Below are positions 1-9,542 of a stretch of 64,000 bases of DNA, piece after piece. Position 1 is the first letter of the stretch; each line of letters begins with the position of its first letter. This DNA is from Mesobacillus subterraneus. Its GTDB lineage: Bacteria > Bacillota > Bacilli > Bacillales > Cytobacillaceae. A program made the translations under genes and the position numbers. The DNA lies in the NCBI RefSeq assembly GCF_023715485.1, contig NZ_JAMBOF010000012.1:1-64000 (forward strand), given 5' to 3'. Below the pieces are notes generated by a model. That model had not been told where the DNA came from and did no database searches. It saw only the letters and a program-made list of their open reading frames with translations.

Positions 1-20
1 TCCTGCATTTTAAACTTCAT
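1..20 (-). CDS. Start of an unidentified gene (partial)
   Basis: Only the first six codons lie in the window (MKFKMQ). An ATG at position 20 on the minus strand follows a strong TAGGAGG ribosome binding site about 9 bases upstream. The gene runs off the left edge, so its product cannot be named. Confidence 0.5.
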
Positions 21-265
21 AGTAAGGGTTCCTCCTAAGTTTGAGTTAGAGTCGTGTCTTACTCATATCTTACTGAGGAGCCCTATTTTTTTCAAAGCTC
101 AAAAATAGCGATCTACAGGAATGCTAACCTGCCCCTTAGCTGAATAAAGTTTTTCTTTTCATTTTAACATAAATATCCAAAAAACCTTCTGTTCTCCTGT
201 GAATAAAGAATGATAATTGGTATTCTAATTTATCTTTATCTTACTTAAAATTCCCGTTATATCAA

Positions 266-305
266 TAAAAAAAAGCAGTCCAATTCAGTGAAGAATTGGA
301 CTGCT
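266..305 (-). terminator. Rho-independent terminator of tatA
   Basis: A perfect 13-bp inverted repeat (AGCAGTCCAATTC and its complement) with a 6-base loop is followed on the minus strand by eight T residues. It lies about 65 bases beyond the tatA stop codon. Confidence 0.9.
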
Positions 306-370
306 AAATGGTGAATAATTTTGTTTTTGTACACGAAAACAGATCCCGTTAAACAAATCGGCAACAATTA

Positions 371-565
371 TTATTTCTTTGTATCATTAACGTCTTCTCT
401 AATTTCCTTCTTTATATCATCAGTGATACCTTCTGTTGCCTTTTTGAACTCACGCATGGACTTCCCCACTGCTCTCCCAATTTCGGGCAGTTTGTTCGGT
501 CCAAAGATAATCAGCGCAATCACTAGAATAAGGATTAGTCCTGGAAAACCTATATTTGAAAGCAT
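371..565 (-). CDS. tatA: Twin-arginine translocase subunit TatA/TatE
   Basis: A 64-residue protein with the standard TatA layout: a short N-terminal transmembrane helix (about residues 6-21, [16 protein letters not shown]), the conserved [11 protein letters not shown] hinge, an amphipathic helix ([11 protein letters not shown]) and a charged acidic/lysine tail. TatA oligomers form the pore that exports folded twin-arginine substrates, working with TatC. No tatC is seen next to it; the partial gene at the left edge cannot be identified. The gene appears monocistronic, with its own terminator. The length is typical of Bacillus TatA proteins (about 57-70 residues). Confidence 0.93.
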   Translation of the reverse strand: MLSNIGFPGLILILVIALIIFGPNKLPEIGRAVGKSMREFKKATEGITDDIKKEIREDVNDTKK

Positions 566-782
566 TAAATCGTCTCCTATTGAAAAGATACGTCCATTAT
601 AACGAAAAACGAATTGAAATTGAACCCATAACGAAATTGATCGCCTAACTTACTATTACTTATGCAACAAAAATCCCTCTTGCCCGTATTTCTGTTTTAT
701 TAGTTCCTGTTCTTACTTTCACACATTAAACAAACTATTTTGGAAAAAATAACAAGCAAATTCGTTAAAAGGAGAGATTTAA

Positions 783-1304
783 TTGAAAAGGAAACTTACT
801 ATAATCTTGGCCAGTTTATTTTTGTTGCATGCATTCACCAGTGCTGCTCTAGCTGAAACCGAGGTTCCGGCAGACTTCGGCGCAAAAGGTGCACTTCAGG
901 ACAGCTCGATCACTTTGGAGGAGGCACTTGTTTATGCCATCCAGGATGAGTACCTTGCAAAGGCTAGATACAGTGCCATATTGAATAAATTCGGATCGAT
1001 CCGGCCTTTTAGCAATATTGTCGTAGCCGAACAGCGGCATATCGCTGCACTTTTGCCGTTATTTAAAAAGTATAATGTCAATGTACCCGAGGATAATGCT
1101 AACCAGTATGCTTCCGCGCCAGCTACATTAAAAGAAGCCTTCCAGCAAGGAGTCGAAGGCGAAGTCGACAATATAGCCATGTATGACAAGCTAAAAGCGA
1201 TACCTTCCCTTCCAGAGGATGTCAAAACTGTATTCACTCAGCTAGGCGACGCCACTAAAAATCACTTGCAGGCATTTAGGAGAGGATTGGGAAGAGGAGA
1301 ATAA
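783..1304 (+). CDS. Secreted DUF2202 ferritin-like protein
   Basis: A 173-residue protein beginning at a TTG codon behind an AAAGGAGAG site. Residues 1-24 form a signal peptide ending in a likely AxA-type cleavage site (ALAE). The rest is all-helical with ferritin-like metal ligands: E in LEEAL, E..Y in QDEYLAKARY, EQRHI, and E in EGEVDNIAMYD. DUF2202 proteins are ferritin-like four-helix bundles of unknown substrate, often exported. The function is therefore only a metal-binding, possibly oxidative-stress, role. It stands alone, between tatA and a convergent VOC gene. Confidence 0.8.
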   Translation: MKRKLTIILASLFLLHAFTSAALAETEVPADFGAKGALQDSSITLEEALVYAIQDEYLAKARYSAILNKFGSIRPFSNIVVAEQRHIAALLPLFKKYNVNVPEDNANQYASAPATLKEAFQQGVEGEVDNIAMYDKLKAIPSLPEDVKTVFTQLGDATKNHLQAFRRGLGRGE

Positions 1305-1377
1305 GCGGAGCTGTAAATAAAAAATCAGTAGAGTGATTCCATTTGGATTTGCTTTGTTTTTTATTTTGTGAAACAAA

Positions 1378-1400
1378 CTAAAAAAGCCCTTAAAGGGCAG
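1378..1400 (-). terminator. Terminator of the VOC gene
   Basis: The minus strand reads GCCCTTTAAGGGC followed by six T residues, about 40 bases past the VOC gene stop. Confidence 0.7.
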
Positions 1401-1441
1401 CAGCGCAAATTCAGGATATATTATTCCCAATTTATTTATGA

Positions 1442-1822
1442 CTACTTTTTTTCCATTACGGCAAAGTAATTTTCTTCGCGATCTGCAAAGTTGAATACTC
1501 TTCCAGAAGGCATATTTACAATTTCACCGACTGTGATGTTTTTATCTGATAATTTGCTATGTAATTGATCAAGGTTTTCCGAGAAAAACATTAGCGAAGG
1601 TGTACCAAGATTTAATCCAGGCGACATTTGTGCTACTAATTCCTTATTGTGCAGGATAATACTTGTCTCTGCATCCTTTGATGGCGCGATTTCAATCCAT
1701 CTCATTCCCTGACCGTTATTTTCGTCGGAAATTATACTAAACCCTACTTTTTCCGTCCAAAAATTAACTGCCTCATCCTGGTTATGTACATACAACATAA
1801 TTTGGCCGACTTTATTAATCAT
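1442..1822 (-). CDS. VOC superfamily protein (glyoxalase/bleomycin-resistance fold)
   Basis: A 126-residue single-domain protein with two beta-alpha-beta-beta-beta modules. It starts INKVGQIMLYVHNQDEAVNFWTEK, which is typical of the VOC family, and a C-terminal E (YFAVMEKK) occupies the usual metal-ligand position. VOC members include glyoxalases, thiol transferases that inactivate fosfomycin, and bleomycin-binding proteins. Nothing here fixes the substrate. Similar 130-residue proteins in Bacillus are usually uncharacterised. The gene is monocistronic. Confidence 0.85.
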   Translation of the reverse strand: MINKVGQIMLYVHNQDEAVNFWTEKVGFSIISDENNGQGMRWIEIAPSKDAETSIILHNKELVAQMSPGLNLGTPSLMFFSENLDQLHSKLSDKNITVGEIVNMPSGRVFNFADREENYFAVMEKK

Positions 1823-1987
1823 TTATTACCCTCCCTTATGCATTCTCTTAAAATTATAACACTTTTAACACTGGAGAATTTAGAATATTTAATAAATATA
1901 ATGTTTTTTAAAACTATTTCGTTTTCAGAAGGAATTTTATTGTTTGGCATCCAATTACCAATGTAAACAACATAAGGTGGTTTGGAA

Positions 1988-2797
1988 ATGAATCCATTTG
2001 TTTTCGCTTGTATTGCTCCGCATGGCGGTGAGATTATTCCTGAATTAGAAGGATCCATGCCCGACAGGATGGCTATAACGAGAAAAAGTATGGTTAAGCT
2101 TGGCCAATACATGGCAGATGCTAAGCCAGATTGCATTATCCTCCTTACCCCACATGGGACAAGAATTAATGGGCGATTTTCCATTGCCGATTCCGAAAGA
2201 ATGGCAGGTTTCGTTGAGGAAAATGAGGCATCATTTCGAATGGAAAGACGTGTGGCACGGGATTTAGCGAGAAGAATTAATGAGGAAGCCAGTAAAAATG
2301 GACGTCCGTCTTCGACGATAAATTACGGAACATCCGAGGGACCGATTTCGTGCCTGCCACTGGACTGGGGTGCAATCGTACCGCTTCGCTTTATGCCAGA
2401 TGTGCCGATTGTTGTCATTACACCATCTAGAGACCTCAGCTTTCAACAGCATCTCGATTTTGGAAACTCCCTTCGAAAGGCTGTCGAGCAGACAGGCCGG
2501 CGAGTTGGATTGATTGCAAGCTGCGACTGGGCACATGCTCATGATGAACGAGGTCCATACGGTTTTCACCCAGCTGCAAAGCAATTTGATGAGCAAGCAG
2601 TTGAACTCATAAAATCAAACAGGTTAGAAAAAATGGCTGATTTTGAAGAGAATTTTATAGACGCTGCTAAACCAGATGGAATCTGGCAAACCCTCATCCT
2701 TGCAGGAGCGATTCCTCCTGAAGAAAGAAAAATCGAATTTCTGTCATATGAAGCACCAACTTATTTCGGCTTAATTTGCGCAGGTTATTTTACATAA
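1988..2797 (+). CDS. Class III extradiol dioxygenase-like (LigB family) protein
   Basis: The chosen start is the ATG at 1988, 7 bases after an AAGGTGG site; a TTG at 1982 is too close to that site. The 269-residue product carries the LigB-type residues expected for an Fe(II)-dependent ring-cleavage enzyme: IAPHGGEI near the N-terminus, LLTPHGT, and SCDWAHAHDERGPYGFHP with its His and Glu residues. Family members open catechol-type rings, or belong to the related AmmeMemoRadiSam/Memo group of unknown chemistry. No aromatic pathway genes are nearby, so the substrate is unknown. Confidence 0.8.
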   Translation: MNPFVFACIAPHGGEIIPELEGSMPDRMAITRKSMVKLGQYMADAKPDCIILLTPHGTRINGRFSIADSERMAGFVEENEASFRMERRVARDLARRINEEASKNGRPSSTINYGTSEGPISCLPLDWGAIVPLRFMPDVPIVVITPSRDLSFQQHLDFGNSLRKAVEQTGRRVGLIASCDWAHAHDERGPYGFHPAAKQFDEQAVELIKSNRLEKMADFEENFIDAAKPDGIWQTLILAGAIPPEERKIEFLSYEAPTYFGLICAGYFT

Positions 2798-2799
2798 TC

Positions 2800-2834
2800 A
2801 AAAAAAATCTAGTCCAGGTGACTAGATTTTCTTT
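2800..2834. terminator. Bidirectional terminator between convergent genes
   Basis: AAAATCTAGTC and its complement flank a 5-base loop, with A-rich and T-rich tails on the two sides. It can serve both the dioxygenase-like gene and the small gene on the other strand, whose last codons overlap it. Confidence 0.75.
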
Positions 2835-3049
2835 TTTACTTCTTCTCTTACCGATTCGATGATTTGTTCGGATAAGTTTGCCGGAACCGACGATCCATTC
2901 TCGAACAACCAGGCATTGATGATTTCCAGGTCTGATTTATCAAAAGTGATACTGTATTGCTTTTCCTCGAGAGTGAATTCGACGGTTACATGTTCCTGTC
3001 CGTTGGATTCATCATCAATGATCATGTTTTTGATTTCATATTGTTCCAT
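2822..3049 (-). CDS. Small acidic protein of unknown function
   Basis: The ATG at 3049 (MEQYEIKN) is preferred over the one at 3055, because the GGAGA site is 7-8 bases from the former and abuts the latter. The 75-residue product is acidic with a basic C-terminus (REEVKKKI). It looks like a compact alpha/beta protein: VTVEFTLEEKQYSITFDKSD could form paired strands, followed by helices. No known domain is recognised. It is monocistronic. Confidence 0.7.
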   Translation of the reverse strand: MEQYEIKNMIIDDESNGQEHVTVEFTLEEKQYSITFDKSDLEIINAWLFENGSSVPANLSEQIIESVREEVKKKI

Positions 3050-3237
3050 TATCATTCTCCTATGTCACTTATGAGATTTTGCATTCATGCATTTATTCTT
3101 TTATCATTACCCTTATTAAGTGTCATTTATCCCTTTATTACTCATAGAAGGGATTAATAATCAACACAAGAAACTCTGAGATTTACTAAATAATATTTTG
3201 CCGCCACTTATCCCATTAACTAAACCTTAATATAAAT

Positions 3238-3262
3238 AGAGAACCACTGCTGGTTCCCTAAA
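3238..3262 (-). terminator. Probable terminator of the EamA transporter gene
   Basis: GAACCA-CTGC-TGGTTC hairpin 4-20 bases beyond the stop codon on the minus strand. The following tract is only moderately T-rich, so this is a weak candidate. Confidence 0.45.
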
Positions 3263-3265
3263 TGC

Positions 3266-4198
3266 TTAAGAATTTAAACGTTCAGAAGTGTTTTTTCCTT
3301 CTACCGCTACTTTATTTCCGCCGATCGACAGCCATGTAACGAAAGTCAGCATGATCATCGCACCAAGCATCTGGACATTCTGCAGCATCGTATCGAACCA
3401 AATGACAGAAATGATCATCACAGTCAACGGCTCCACGCTTGAAAGGATGCTGGTCTCAACGGCGCTGATATAATTCATGCTGCTTAAGAACAATAGAAAC
3501 GCTAATGTTCCAAAGAATATTAAGATCACCATGATGAAAATCATTTTTGGCTGCCCTATAATCGACCATTCAGCAGACTGCCAAACCCGATTTACAATAC
3601 CAAGCATGATACCGCCAATCAGCATGCTCCAGCCGACAATCGTCAGTACGCTATATTCCTTCATTAACCGCGATGGGTATAATGTATAGAATGCAAAAGT
3701 CAGACCGACTGCCACACCCCATAACAATGCCTCTGTACTGACCAATAAGCTGCTTAAAGACCCGTTCGTCAATAATAAAAACAGACCTACCAAAGTTCCC
3801 GCTATCCCAATCGTTTGAAAACGCGGCGGCCATTTTTTATGGGAGAAGGATACGTACAGCACAACAAAAATTGGAGCCGAAAATTGCAGTAATGTAGCGA
3901 CTACTGCATTGCTCGTTTCAATCGCCATCGAGAAGGTGAACTGCAAGCCTACCATCCCGAAAACACTGAAAAGAATCACCTGATTCCTCCAGTATGGCGT
4001 TTTTACTACAGTGAAAATATCTTCCTTTTTAAAAGCTAAGTAAGCCAAAATACTGCCTCCAGCTATGATTAATCGAACCGTAAGGATAAAAGGTACCGAC
4101 AAATCAGTATTGGCCAAAACCCATTCAGTAATTGACCCGGTCATCCCCCACAACATAGCCCCAAGCACAATCATAAGTATCCCTTTTAATCGCAGCAT
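3266..4198 (-). CDS. DMT/EamA-family transporter
   Basis: The ATG at 4198 (MLRLKGILMIVLGAMLWG) lies 7-8 bases from an AGGTGA site and gives 310 residues. Ten hydrophobic segments arranged as two EamA repeats are visible; the first begins MIVLGAMLWGMTGSI and the second around SLLVSTEALLWGVAVG. Members of this family export amino acids, drugs or metabolites across the membrane. The substrate is not deducible. A second EamA gene lies at about 25.1 kb, but the two are not closely similar. Confidence 0.88.
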   Translation of the reverse strand: MLRLKGILMIVLGAMLWGMTGSITEWVLANTDLSVPFILTVRLIIAGGSILAYLAFKKEDIFTVVKTPYWRNQVILFSVFGMVGLQFTFSMAIETSNAVVATLLQFSAPIFVVLYVSFSHKKWPPRFQTIGIAGTLVGLFLLLTNGSLSSLLVSTEALLWGVAVGLTFAFYTLYPSRLMKEYSVLTIVGWSMLIGGIMLGIVNRVWQSAEWSIIGQPKMIFIMVILIFFGTLAFLLFLSSMNYISAVETSILSSVEPLTVMIISVIWFDTMLQNVQMLGAMIMLTFVTWLSIGGNKVAVEGKNTSERLNS

Positions 4199-4254
4199 AA
4201 AAAAATCACCTAACCTTTCATATGTAGGCAACTATGGTACCGATTATAACCGTA

Positions 4255-4437
4255 CTACTTTTCCTGATCAGCAGTTTGACTGAAAAAGTCAGCGATAAGC
4301 CGGTCATAAAGTTTCGAATCTTTAGGAATCGTATACAGCTCTTTATTCCCATCAAATTTAATACGAAGAGAGCCTGTCTCTGTATCCAGCCAAAAGCGGT
4401 AGGTTCCTTCTTTATATAAGTGTTTGCTAGTTTCCAT
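4255..4437 (-). CDS. Small hypothetical protein
   Basis: A 60-residue protein with a good GGAG site 8 bases before the ATG. It is soluble and charged, with a strand-rich beginning (TYRFWLDTETGSLRIKFDG) and a helical end. Its stop lies 57 bases upstream of the EamA gene start, so the two could be co-transcribed. No family is recognised. Confidence 0.65.
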   Translation of the reverse strand: METSKHLYKEGTYRFWLDTETGSLRIKFDGNKELYTIPKDSKLYDRLIADFFSQTADQEK

Positions 4438-4539
4438 GTGACCATCTCCTAATTTTAACTAATTATTATTCTACCATATAAAAACAGGCCTTACCGACGA
4501 AAATTATTCTGTGAATGATAGACTCGTTTTAATCCAAAT

Positions 4540-4572
4540 TAAAGAACCCAGGATCAGTACTCCTGGGTTCCA
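4540..4572 (-). terminator. Terminator of the BNR-repeat protein gene
   Basis: GAACCCAGGA and its complement form a 10-bp stem just after the stop codon, followed by TTTAATTT on the minus strand. Confidence 0.75.
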
Positions 4573-4579
4573 CAATATC

Positions 4580-6925
4580 TTACCAGCCTTTCAATTCTAC
4601 CTGATATATCCCTCTTCCAAATGTAGCAGCATATAACACACCTGTTGCTTCATGATAAGATAAATCCGTAACCGGAATCGTTGGAATTCCTTCTCCAAGA
4701 GCGTACCACTTTTTTCCTCCATTTGGTGATACAAATACTCCTACATCTGTCGCAGCGTATAATGTGTTACGATTTTTCGGATTAATCACAATGTCATTTA
4801 CCGGAGCATCAGGCAGGTTGCTGCTAATATTCTGCCATGTTTCCCCTCCATCATTACTCTTTACAACATGTGCCGCATTATCCCCAGTCCTGAATCCTGA
4901 GAATGCCGCATAGACGATATCTTCATTTTTATAATCAACAGCAAGTCTCGTAACCCATTTTGTTGGAAGGGTCTTATCCTTTAACTCTGTCCAGTTTTTT
5001 CCTAGGTCCTTTGTCGTCCAGAGTTTGCCATCATCTGTTCCGGCATAGATTACATTACTGTCAGATTTAGAGACTGCTATTGTAGTAAGGGTACCGTATG
5101 GGTAGGCATCATTGCTTACACCATCCGAGAGGCTTGGACTGATTGCTTCCCATGTTTTTCCGTGATCAGTGGAACGATTAATGATATTTCCACCGTAATA
5201 CATAATAGAAGGATCGCTTGGATCAAACACTAATGGTGTCAGCCAGTTTCGTCTATCTGAGACTGTCTGTTTTGTGAACGATGTCATTGTGTCTCCCCCG
5301 TTGTCTGAACGGGCACAGTTTCCGTATTGGTAACAAGCAAAAACAATATCTTGATTTTCAGGATTGATGGCATTCATCAGACCATCACCGCCATAATAAT
5401 TGTTCCACCCATCTTTTCCCCATGAACGGTTGGAACCATTGTCTTGTGTCCCACCGGAAATTCTAGTTGGATCCTGGTGGCTTACATCAAGTGTGTAAAA
5501 TTGTGTATATGGCTCATACGTAGCTTTTTGCCAATTTCCAGTTACAAGACCATTTTCTTCAGAACGGTAAACTCCACCATCGTTACCTAAGTAGACACGT
5601 CCCGCTTTTTTTGGATCCCATGCCATGGAATGTTGATCAGCATGGACTGCTCTGCCGTTCGAAGGAGCCCAGGTTTTGCCTCCATCTTTGGATTCCATAA
5701 GGCTGACACCAGAAACGAAGATGTGATTACCATCTTGAGGGTCTACATAATTACGGCCGAACCACCATCCGAACGAGGACTGAGAACTCGCAAGCTGGGC
5801 ATGATGCGGTACCTTTGTCCATGTTTGCGCGTAGTCATTACTTGTATAAAAACCCTCGAAATACCCGTCCGGCTTAATGACTGTCGCATATACCTTTCCT
5901 GACTCAGTTGATGATACTGCCAGTCCAATTCTTCCTTTTTCTTCTGAAGGAAGTCCTTCCTCCGATTTGGTCCAATTTTCTCCGCCGTCTTCAGAATAAT
6001 AAATTGCTGATCCACTTCCACCATATTGTCTATGGTTAGGCTTGCGGATTCGATCCCACGCAGCTGCGTATACTCGGTCCGTATTCTGAGGGTCTATCAC
6101 TACATCCACTACGCCTGTTGTATCGTTTTCTCCTTTAAGTACCAGTTCCCAAGTATCACCGCCATCAAGAGACCTGTACAATCCGCGTTCACCGCCACCA
6201 TAGAACAATGGACCAGCAGCTGCAACAAAAATTTGATTTGGATTTTCAGGATCAATGTAAATCCGTCCAATTGAACCGGACTCCTTTAGACCAATGGATT
6301 CCCATGTTTGACCACCGTCCTTGGAACGGAACAAACCAGTCCCTCCATAAACGACACTTCCTCCACCTGGATTTGCTTCACCGGTTCCAGCAAATAAAGT
6401 CCCGTCACTGCTGATTGCAAGGGCCCCCATAGCTTGTGAGTTATCATCATCCCATGCTGTCTGGAAAGTATCGCCTGCATCAGTACTTTTCCAAACTCCG
6501 CCAGAAGCGGCAGCAATATAAATGGTATTGTCATGTTTTGGATCTACAACAACATCTACTACCCTTCCGCCAATATTACTAGGGGCATTGAATGACCATT
6601 TTTGATTAAGAGCGCCTGGAGCTTCCTTAGAGGTAACAGCTCTTAAAGCTTTTGCTTCTTCAGTCGCTTTCCTAAAAGCATCTCGAGGTATAGCTTCTTC
6701 TTCATAGCCTTTTTGGGTCATGAACCAATCATCGCGTTTGCCTGGACCCTTTTCTACAAATCCTTCTTCCTCTACCAATAATTCTTTTTCCTTCGTCTCT
6801 TCCTTTATCTTATTTTCTTCCGGTTTTGCCACCTGGGTTGCAGATTCATTAAAATCGAACATAGATACCGAGATAACGAGCAGAATTGCGAATGCTAAAA
6901 TAATTGACCAATGTTTTGCTTTCAC
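4580..6925 (-). CDS. Large secreted BNR/VPS10-type beta-propeller protein
   Basis: A GTG start at 6925 is chosen because a perfect AAGGAGGAGAA site lies 5 bases before it. The upstream TTG at 6991 has no such site. The 781-residue protein begins with a membrane anchor or uncleaved signal (about residues 6-22), then a charged linker. Many Asp-box repeats follow, with motifs such as STDAGDTF, SKDGGQTW, SLDGGDTW, SEDGGENW, SKDGGKTW, STDHGKTW, TKDLGKNW and SNDGGETW. These blades occur in sialidase and sortilin propellers and in secreted or photosystem-assembly proteins. No sialidase catalytic residues are recognised, so a binding or scaffold role outside the cell is more likely than glycoside cleavage. 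It is monocistronic. Confidence 0.85.
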   Translation of the reverse strand: MKAKHWSIILAFAILLVISVSMFDFNESATQVAKPEENKIKEETKEKELLVEEEGFVEKGPGKRDDWFMTQKGYEEEAIPRDAFRKATEEAKALRAVTSKEAPGALNQKWSFNAPSNIGGRVVDVVVDPKHDNTIYIAAASGGVWKSTDAGDTFQTAWDDDNSQAMGALAISSDGTLFAGTGEANPGGGSVVYGGTGLFRSKDGGQTWESIGLKESGSIGRIYIDPENPNQIFVAAAGPLFYGGGERGLYRSLDGGDTWELVLKGENDTTGVVDVVIDPQNTDRVYAAAWDRIRKPNHRQYGGSGSAIYYSEDGGENWTKSEEGLPSEEKGRIGLAVSSTESGKVYATVIKPDGYFEGFYTSNDYAQTWTKVPHHAQLASSQSSFGWWFGRNYVDPQDGNHIFVSGVSLMESKDGGKTWAPSNGRAVHADQHSMAWDPKKAGRVYLGNDGGVYRSEENGLVTGNWQKATYEPYTQFYTLDVSHQDPTRISGGTQDNGSNRSWGKDGWNNYYGGDGLMNAINPENQDIVFACYQYGNCARSDNGGDTMTSFTKQTVSDRRNWLTPLVFDPSDPSIMYYGGNIINRSTDHGKTWEAISPSLSDGVSNDAYPYGTLTTIAVSKSDSNVIYAGTDDGKLWTTKDLGKNWTELKDKTLPTKWVTRLAVDYKNEDIVYAAFSGFRTGDNAAHVVKSNDGGETWQNISSNLPDAPVNDIVINPKNRNTLYAATDVGVFVSPNGGKKWYALGEGIPTIPVTDLSYHEATGVLYAATFGRGIYQVELKGW

Positions 6926-7233
6926 GGAACTTCTCCTCCTTCGTTCATTTATGTAATGCAATAGTAATAAGTGCTCTCTCCCCCTTTCCAAATCGATAGC
7001 TTATAATATTACGGATATCGAATTAAATCAATATTTTTTGAATATTTTGATACTTTGTCCCCTGCTTATTTTTTGAAAATGTTTCCATATCCCCATTTCA
7101 TTTTATGAATTGGATTGAATCCTATAGTCTATTTGTCATATTCTGGATAGCTATTTTATCGAGTGTTCTCCTTACGTATAACGGGTAAACAATTGGCATG
7201 GGTTAGTTTGAAAAATCTGGAGGTGGTGGATTC

Positions 7234-8559
7234 ATGAAGACTGAAAGACAGGTAAAAACAAAGAAGAACAGAAGGTCAGGTATGGCTTTGCCTCTTACTG
7301 CTTTAGGAATCGCAGGAACTCTTTATGCCGTTTCGCTTAATCGGCGGCGTAAGACGGCTGGATCATCACATTCGAGATTGTTAAAAGCGATAAAGCTAAG
7401 TGCCAAAACCATCAAATTAGCATGGCCGGGACATGGCGGCCATTACCGTGCGTTTAGGGATCATGAACTTATTTACGAAGGGCTTGAACCAAAGCTGGTC
7501 GATCAAAATCTTGTTCCTGGCACTCTATACACCTACTGTATCGAAAAGCTCGATGAACATGGGAATGTGGAAGAAAGAATGAAAATCCAGACGACGACAT
7601 CAGTTGATTACAAGGAAAGAGAGAACATTTTACAAGACCTGCTCCTAACTACCATTATTGCTAAAAACCAGGTTGGTCTAGAATGGGAGCCAATTGAAGG
7701 AGTATCAGAATATACGATTTATCGCAATGGCGTGAAACTTGAAACGATACATTGCTGTTCATTTACCGACCAGAACCTGGATGAAAATGAGGAGTTCACT
7801 TATACAATCAAGGCCAAGCGGCCACTTCAGCGTTCAGATCAATTGAAATGGGAAGTCAAATCACTTGTGGCAAACGCCGTAGGTGCGATAAAGAAAGATT
7901 CTTCTACTGAAATGGCCGCTGAAGAAGAGTTTTCAATTACCAAGAAGATCGGGGCTATCAATCAACTACTAAAGCCAATAGATTCAAACCAGAAAAACAG
8001 TGAAGGCCTATGGCAGCTGCGCTATACAACTTTTTTAAAGGAGGAATACTTAAAAAATCCAAATTCTGCTTCAGCAGACCAATATTTCAAAGGCGATCAT
8101 CGCTCATTTGATCCCGAATCTCCAAACTTCCGAACGAGAGCTGATGTGTTCATCGATTCGTTGAATCCCTCTGCACTGCTAAGCAAGGAGACTGGCAAAA
8201 CCGAAGCTTTTACCAAAAATCATCAGCATATTGAAGATGCAAGCGCATCGGACAAAGATATAAAATTGGAGAAAGTACTTACTGACGATGGAAAAATCAT
8301 GTTCTACCTGAGCCATTCTGTCAGCAATCCATTAGTAGTCTCCCCTGCGATTGATTATCTGCTATGCGGAACATTTTATAAAGATAGCGAATTTGATATA
8401 GTAGGCATCCACGACCAGGCACCTAATCACGAAATCTATCTTAAGGAACCCGGTACCGAAAACTGGCAAGTAATCCATCAGGCAGAAAGCAAAGGTCTCG
8501 AGATGATGGCAAACACAATGGCAAACCACTATTGGCGTTACTCAACCTTTACAAAATAA
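7234..8559 (+). CDS. Membrane-anchored protein with FnIII-like repeats and a DUF3238-like C-terminus
   Basis: The 441-residue product has a basic N-terminus and one transmembrane segment (about residues 17-34). Two fibronectin type III-like segments follow, recognisable from IKLSAKTIKLAWPG...YRAFRDHELIYEG and NQVGLEWEPIEGVSEYTIYRNG. The C-terminal half contains FKGDHRSFDPESPNFRTRADV, which resembles the DUF3238 family of Bacillus (assignment from memory, not searched). The start follows a GGAGGTGG site. The role is unknown; an envelope location with the C-terminal domain outside is inferred. Confidence 0.7.
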   Translation: MKTERQVKTKKNRRSGMALPLTALGIAGTLYAVSLNRRRKTAGSSHSRLLKAIKLSAKTIKLAWPGHGGHYRAFRDHELIYEGLEPKLVDQNLVPGTLYTYCIEKLDEHGNVEERMKIQTTTSVDYKERENILQDLLLTTIIAKNQVGLEWEPIEGVSEYTIYRNGVKLETIHCCSFTDQNLDENEEFTYTIKAKRPLQRSDQLKWEVKSLVANAVGAIKKDSSTEMAAEEEFSITKKIGAINQLLKPIDSNQKNSEGLWQLRYTTFLKEEYLKNPNSASADQYFKGDHRSFDPESPNFRTRADVFIDSLNPSALLSKETGKTEAFTKNHQHIEDASASDKDIKLEKVLTDDGKIMFYLSHSVSNPLVVSPAIDYLLCGTFYKDSEFDIVGIHDQAPNHEIYLKEPGTENWQVIHQAESKGLEMMANTMANHYWRYSTFTK

Positions 8560-8570
8560 ATGTTAACACA

Positions 8571-8605
8571 AAAGAGGACCATCGTTTTTGATGGTCTCTT
8601 CTTTA
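8571..8605 (+). terminator. Terminator after the FnIII-like gene
   Basis: GAGGACCATC and GATGGTCTCTT form a stem with a T-rich loop, followed by CTTTAT. Confidence 0.7.
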
Positions 8606-8917
8606 TGAAAAGTACTGGTTTAATTCTATAAAATGATAGGGTTAACGCTAATTAGAAATCTTTTAAAATAAAGCGGTCTTACTTATTGTAGTGTACGCAC
8701 CTTTTAGCCTGCAGGCAGCACAAAAAATCAATACGGCTTCACAAAGACTGAAAAAAATATCCAACAACTACTTTTTCTTTTGGGTAATGGCATTAATAAC
8801 ACACGTATAATCATCATGTGAACGCACTATGCCTTAAATTATGTATACAAGGTACTTTCCTAATCATTTTTTTTACACTAAACGGGAAGGATTTTTTTAA
8901 ATTAGAGGTGAAGAAAA
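8606..8917. other. Intergenic stretch before the ferritin gene
   Basis: About 310 bases with no convincing reading frame and no recognised RNA. It is AT-rich and presumably holds the ferritin promoter. I could not identify a sigma-factor-specific promoter or a Fur or PerR box with confidence. Confidence 0.4.
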
Positions 8918-9427
8918 ATGAATTTGGATCTTCAAAGATTATTTAATAGTTTAATACAAATTGAACATGTTTCAACAACATTATATCTTGCTATGTCCGC
9001 TTACATGGGCAGATTAAACTTTACAGGTATGGCACATTGGCTGCGGCTGCAATCAGAGGAAGAAAGAACTCACATGCTTACCTTGATTGATTTTGTCGTG
9101 AATCGGGATGGCATTGTACAACTCACTAGCCTGCCAGCTCAGCCTAGTGACTTTGGTACACCATTAGAGACCTTTGAAAAGGTGTTAGCTCATGAACAAT
9201 TTGTTACTAATGCTTACCGCCAAGCCTATAATTACGCCAATCAAACGGATCCTCAGGCTGCTTTAATTATTCAAGACTTCTTGCGGGAACAAATAGACGA
9301 AGAAGCACAGGCTAAGACAATTATTGATCGTCTTAAACTTGCTGACAATAACTCTTCTGCTCTCATACAGATAGATCAGGAATTAGGTGCCAGGACAAAT
9401 ACAACTACTGCTCCGGCAGCAGGTTAA
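8918..9427 (+). CDS. Ferritin-like iron storage protein
   Basis: A 169-residue four-helix protein. Ferroxidase-type ligands are in place: the helix A E within IQIEHVSTTLYLAMSAYM, the helix B SEEERTHM motif, the helix C HEQFVTNAY, and the helix D EQIDEEAQAK. Overall spacing matches bacterial non-haem ferritin (FtnA type), which oxidises Fe(II) and stores Fe(III) in a 24-subunit shell. An unusual Thr/Ala/Gly-rich tail (TNTTTAPAAG) extends the C-terminus. The start follows a GAGGTGAAG site. The next gene on the same strand is a glycine-rich surface-type protein, with an intervening terminator. Confidence 0.85.
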   Translation: MNLDLQRLFNSLIQIEHVSTTLYLAMSAYMGRLNFTGMAHWLRLQSEEERTHMLTLIDFVVNRDGIVQLTSLPAQPSDFGTPLETFEKVLAHEQFVTNAYRQAYNYANQTDPQAALIIQDFLREQIDEEAQAKTIIDRLKLADNNSSALIQIDQELGARTNTTTAPAAG

Positions 9428-9505
9428 ATTCATTACAAATTTTGAATAACAATTGCATGATTTATGAATCCGTTTGTAAATTTTAGTTTAAATGCCCTCA
9501 TGAAT

Positions 9506-9542
9506 AACCCTACCTATCTGCATAGAAAGGTAGGGTTTTCTG
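9506..9542 (+). terminator. Terminator after the ferritin gene
   Basis: AACCCTACCT and AGGTAGGGTT with a 12-base loop, then TTTTC. Confidence 0.75.

Noticed and set aside
200..240. Possible Fur box (TGATAATTGGTATTC)
   Set aside because: Only one arm matches a Fur 7-1-7 consensus and it is not near an iron gene start.
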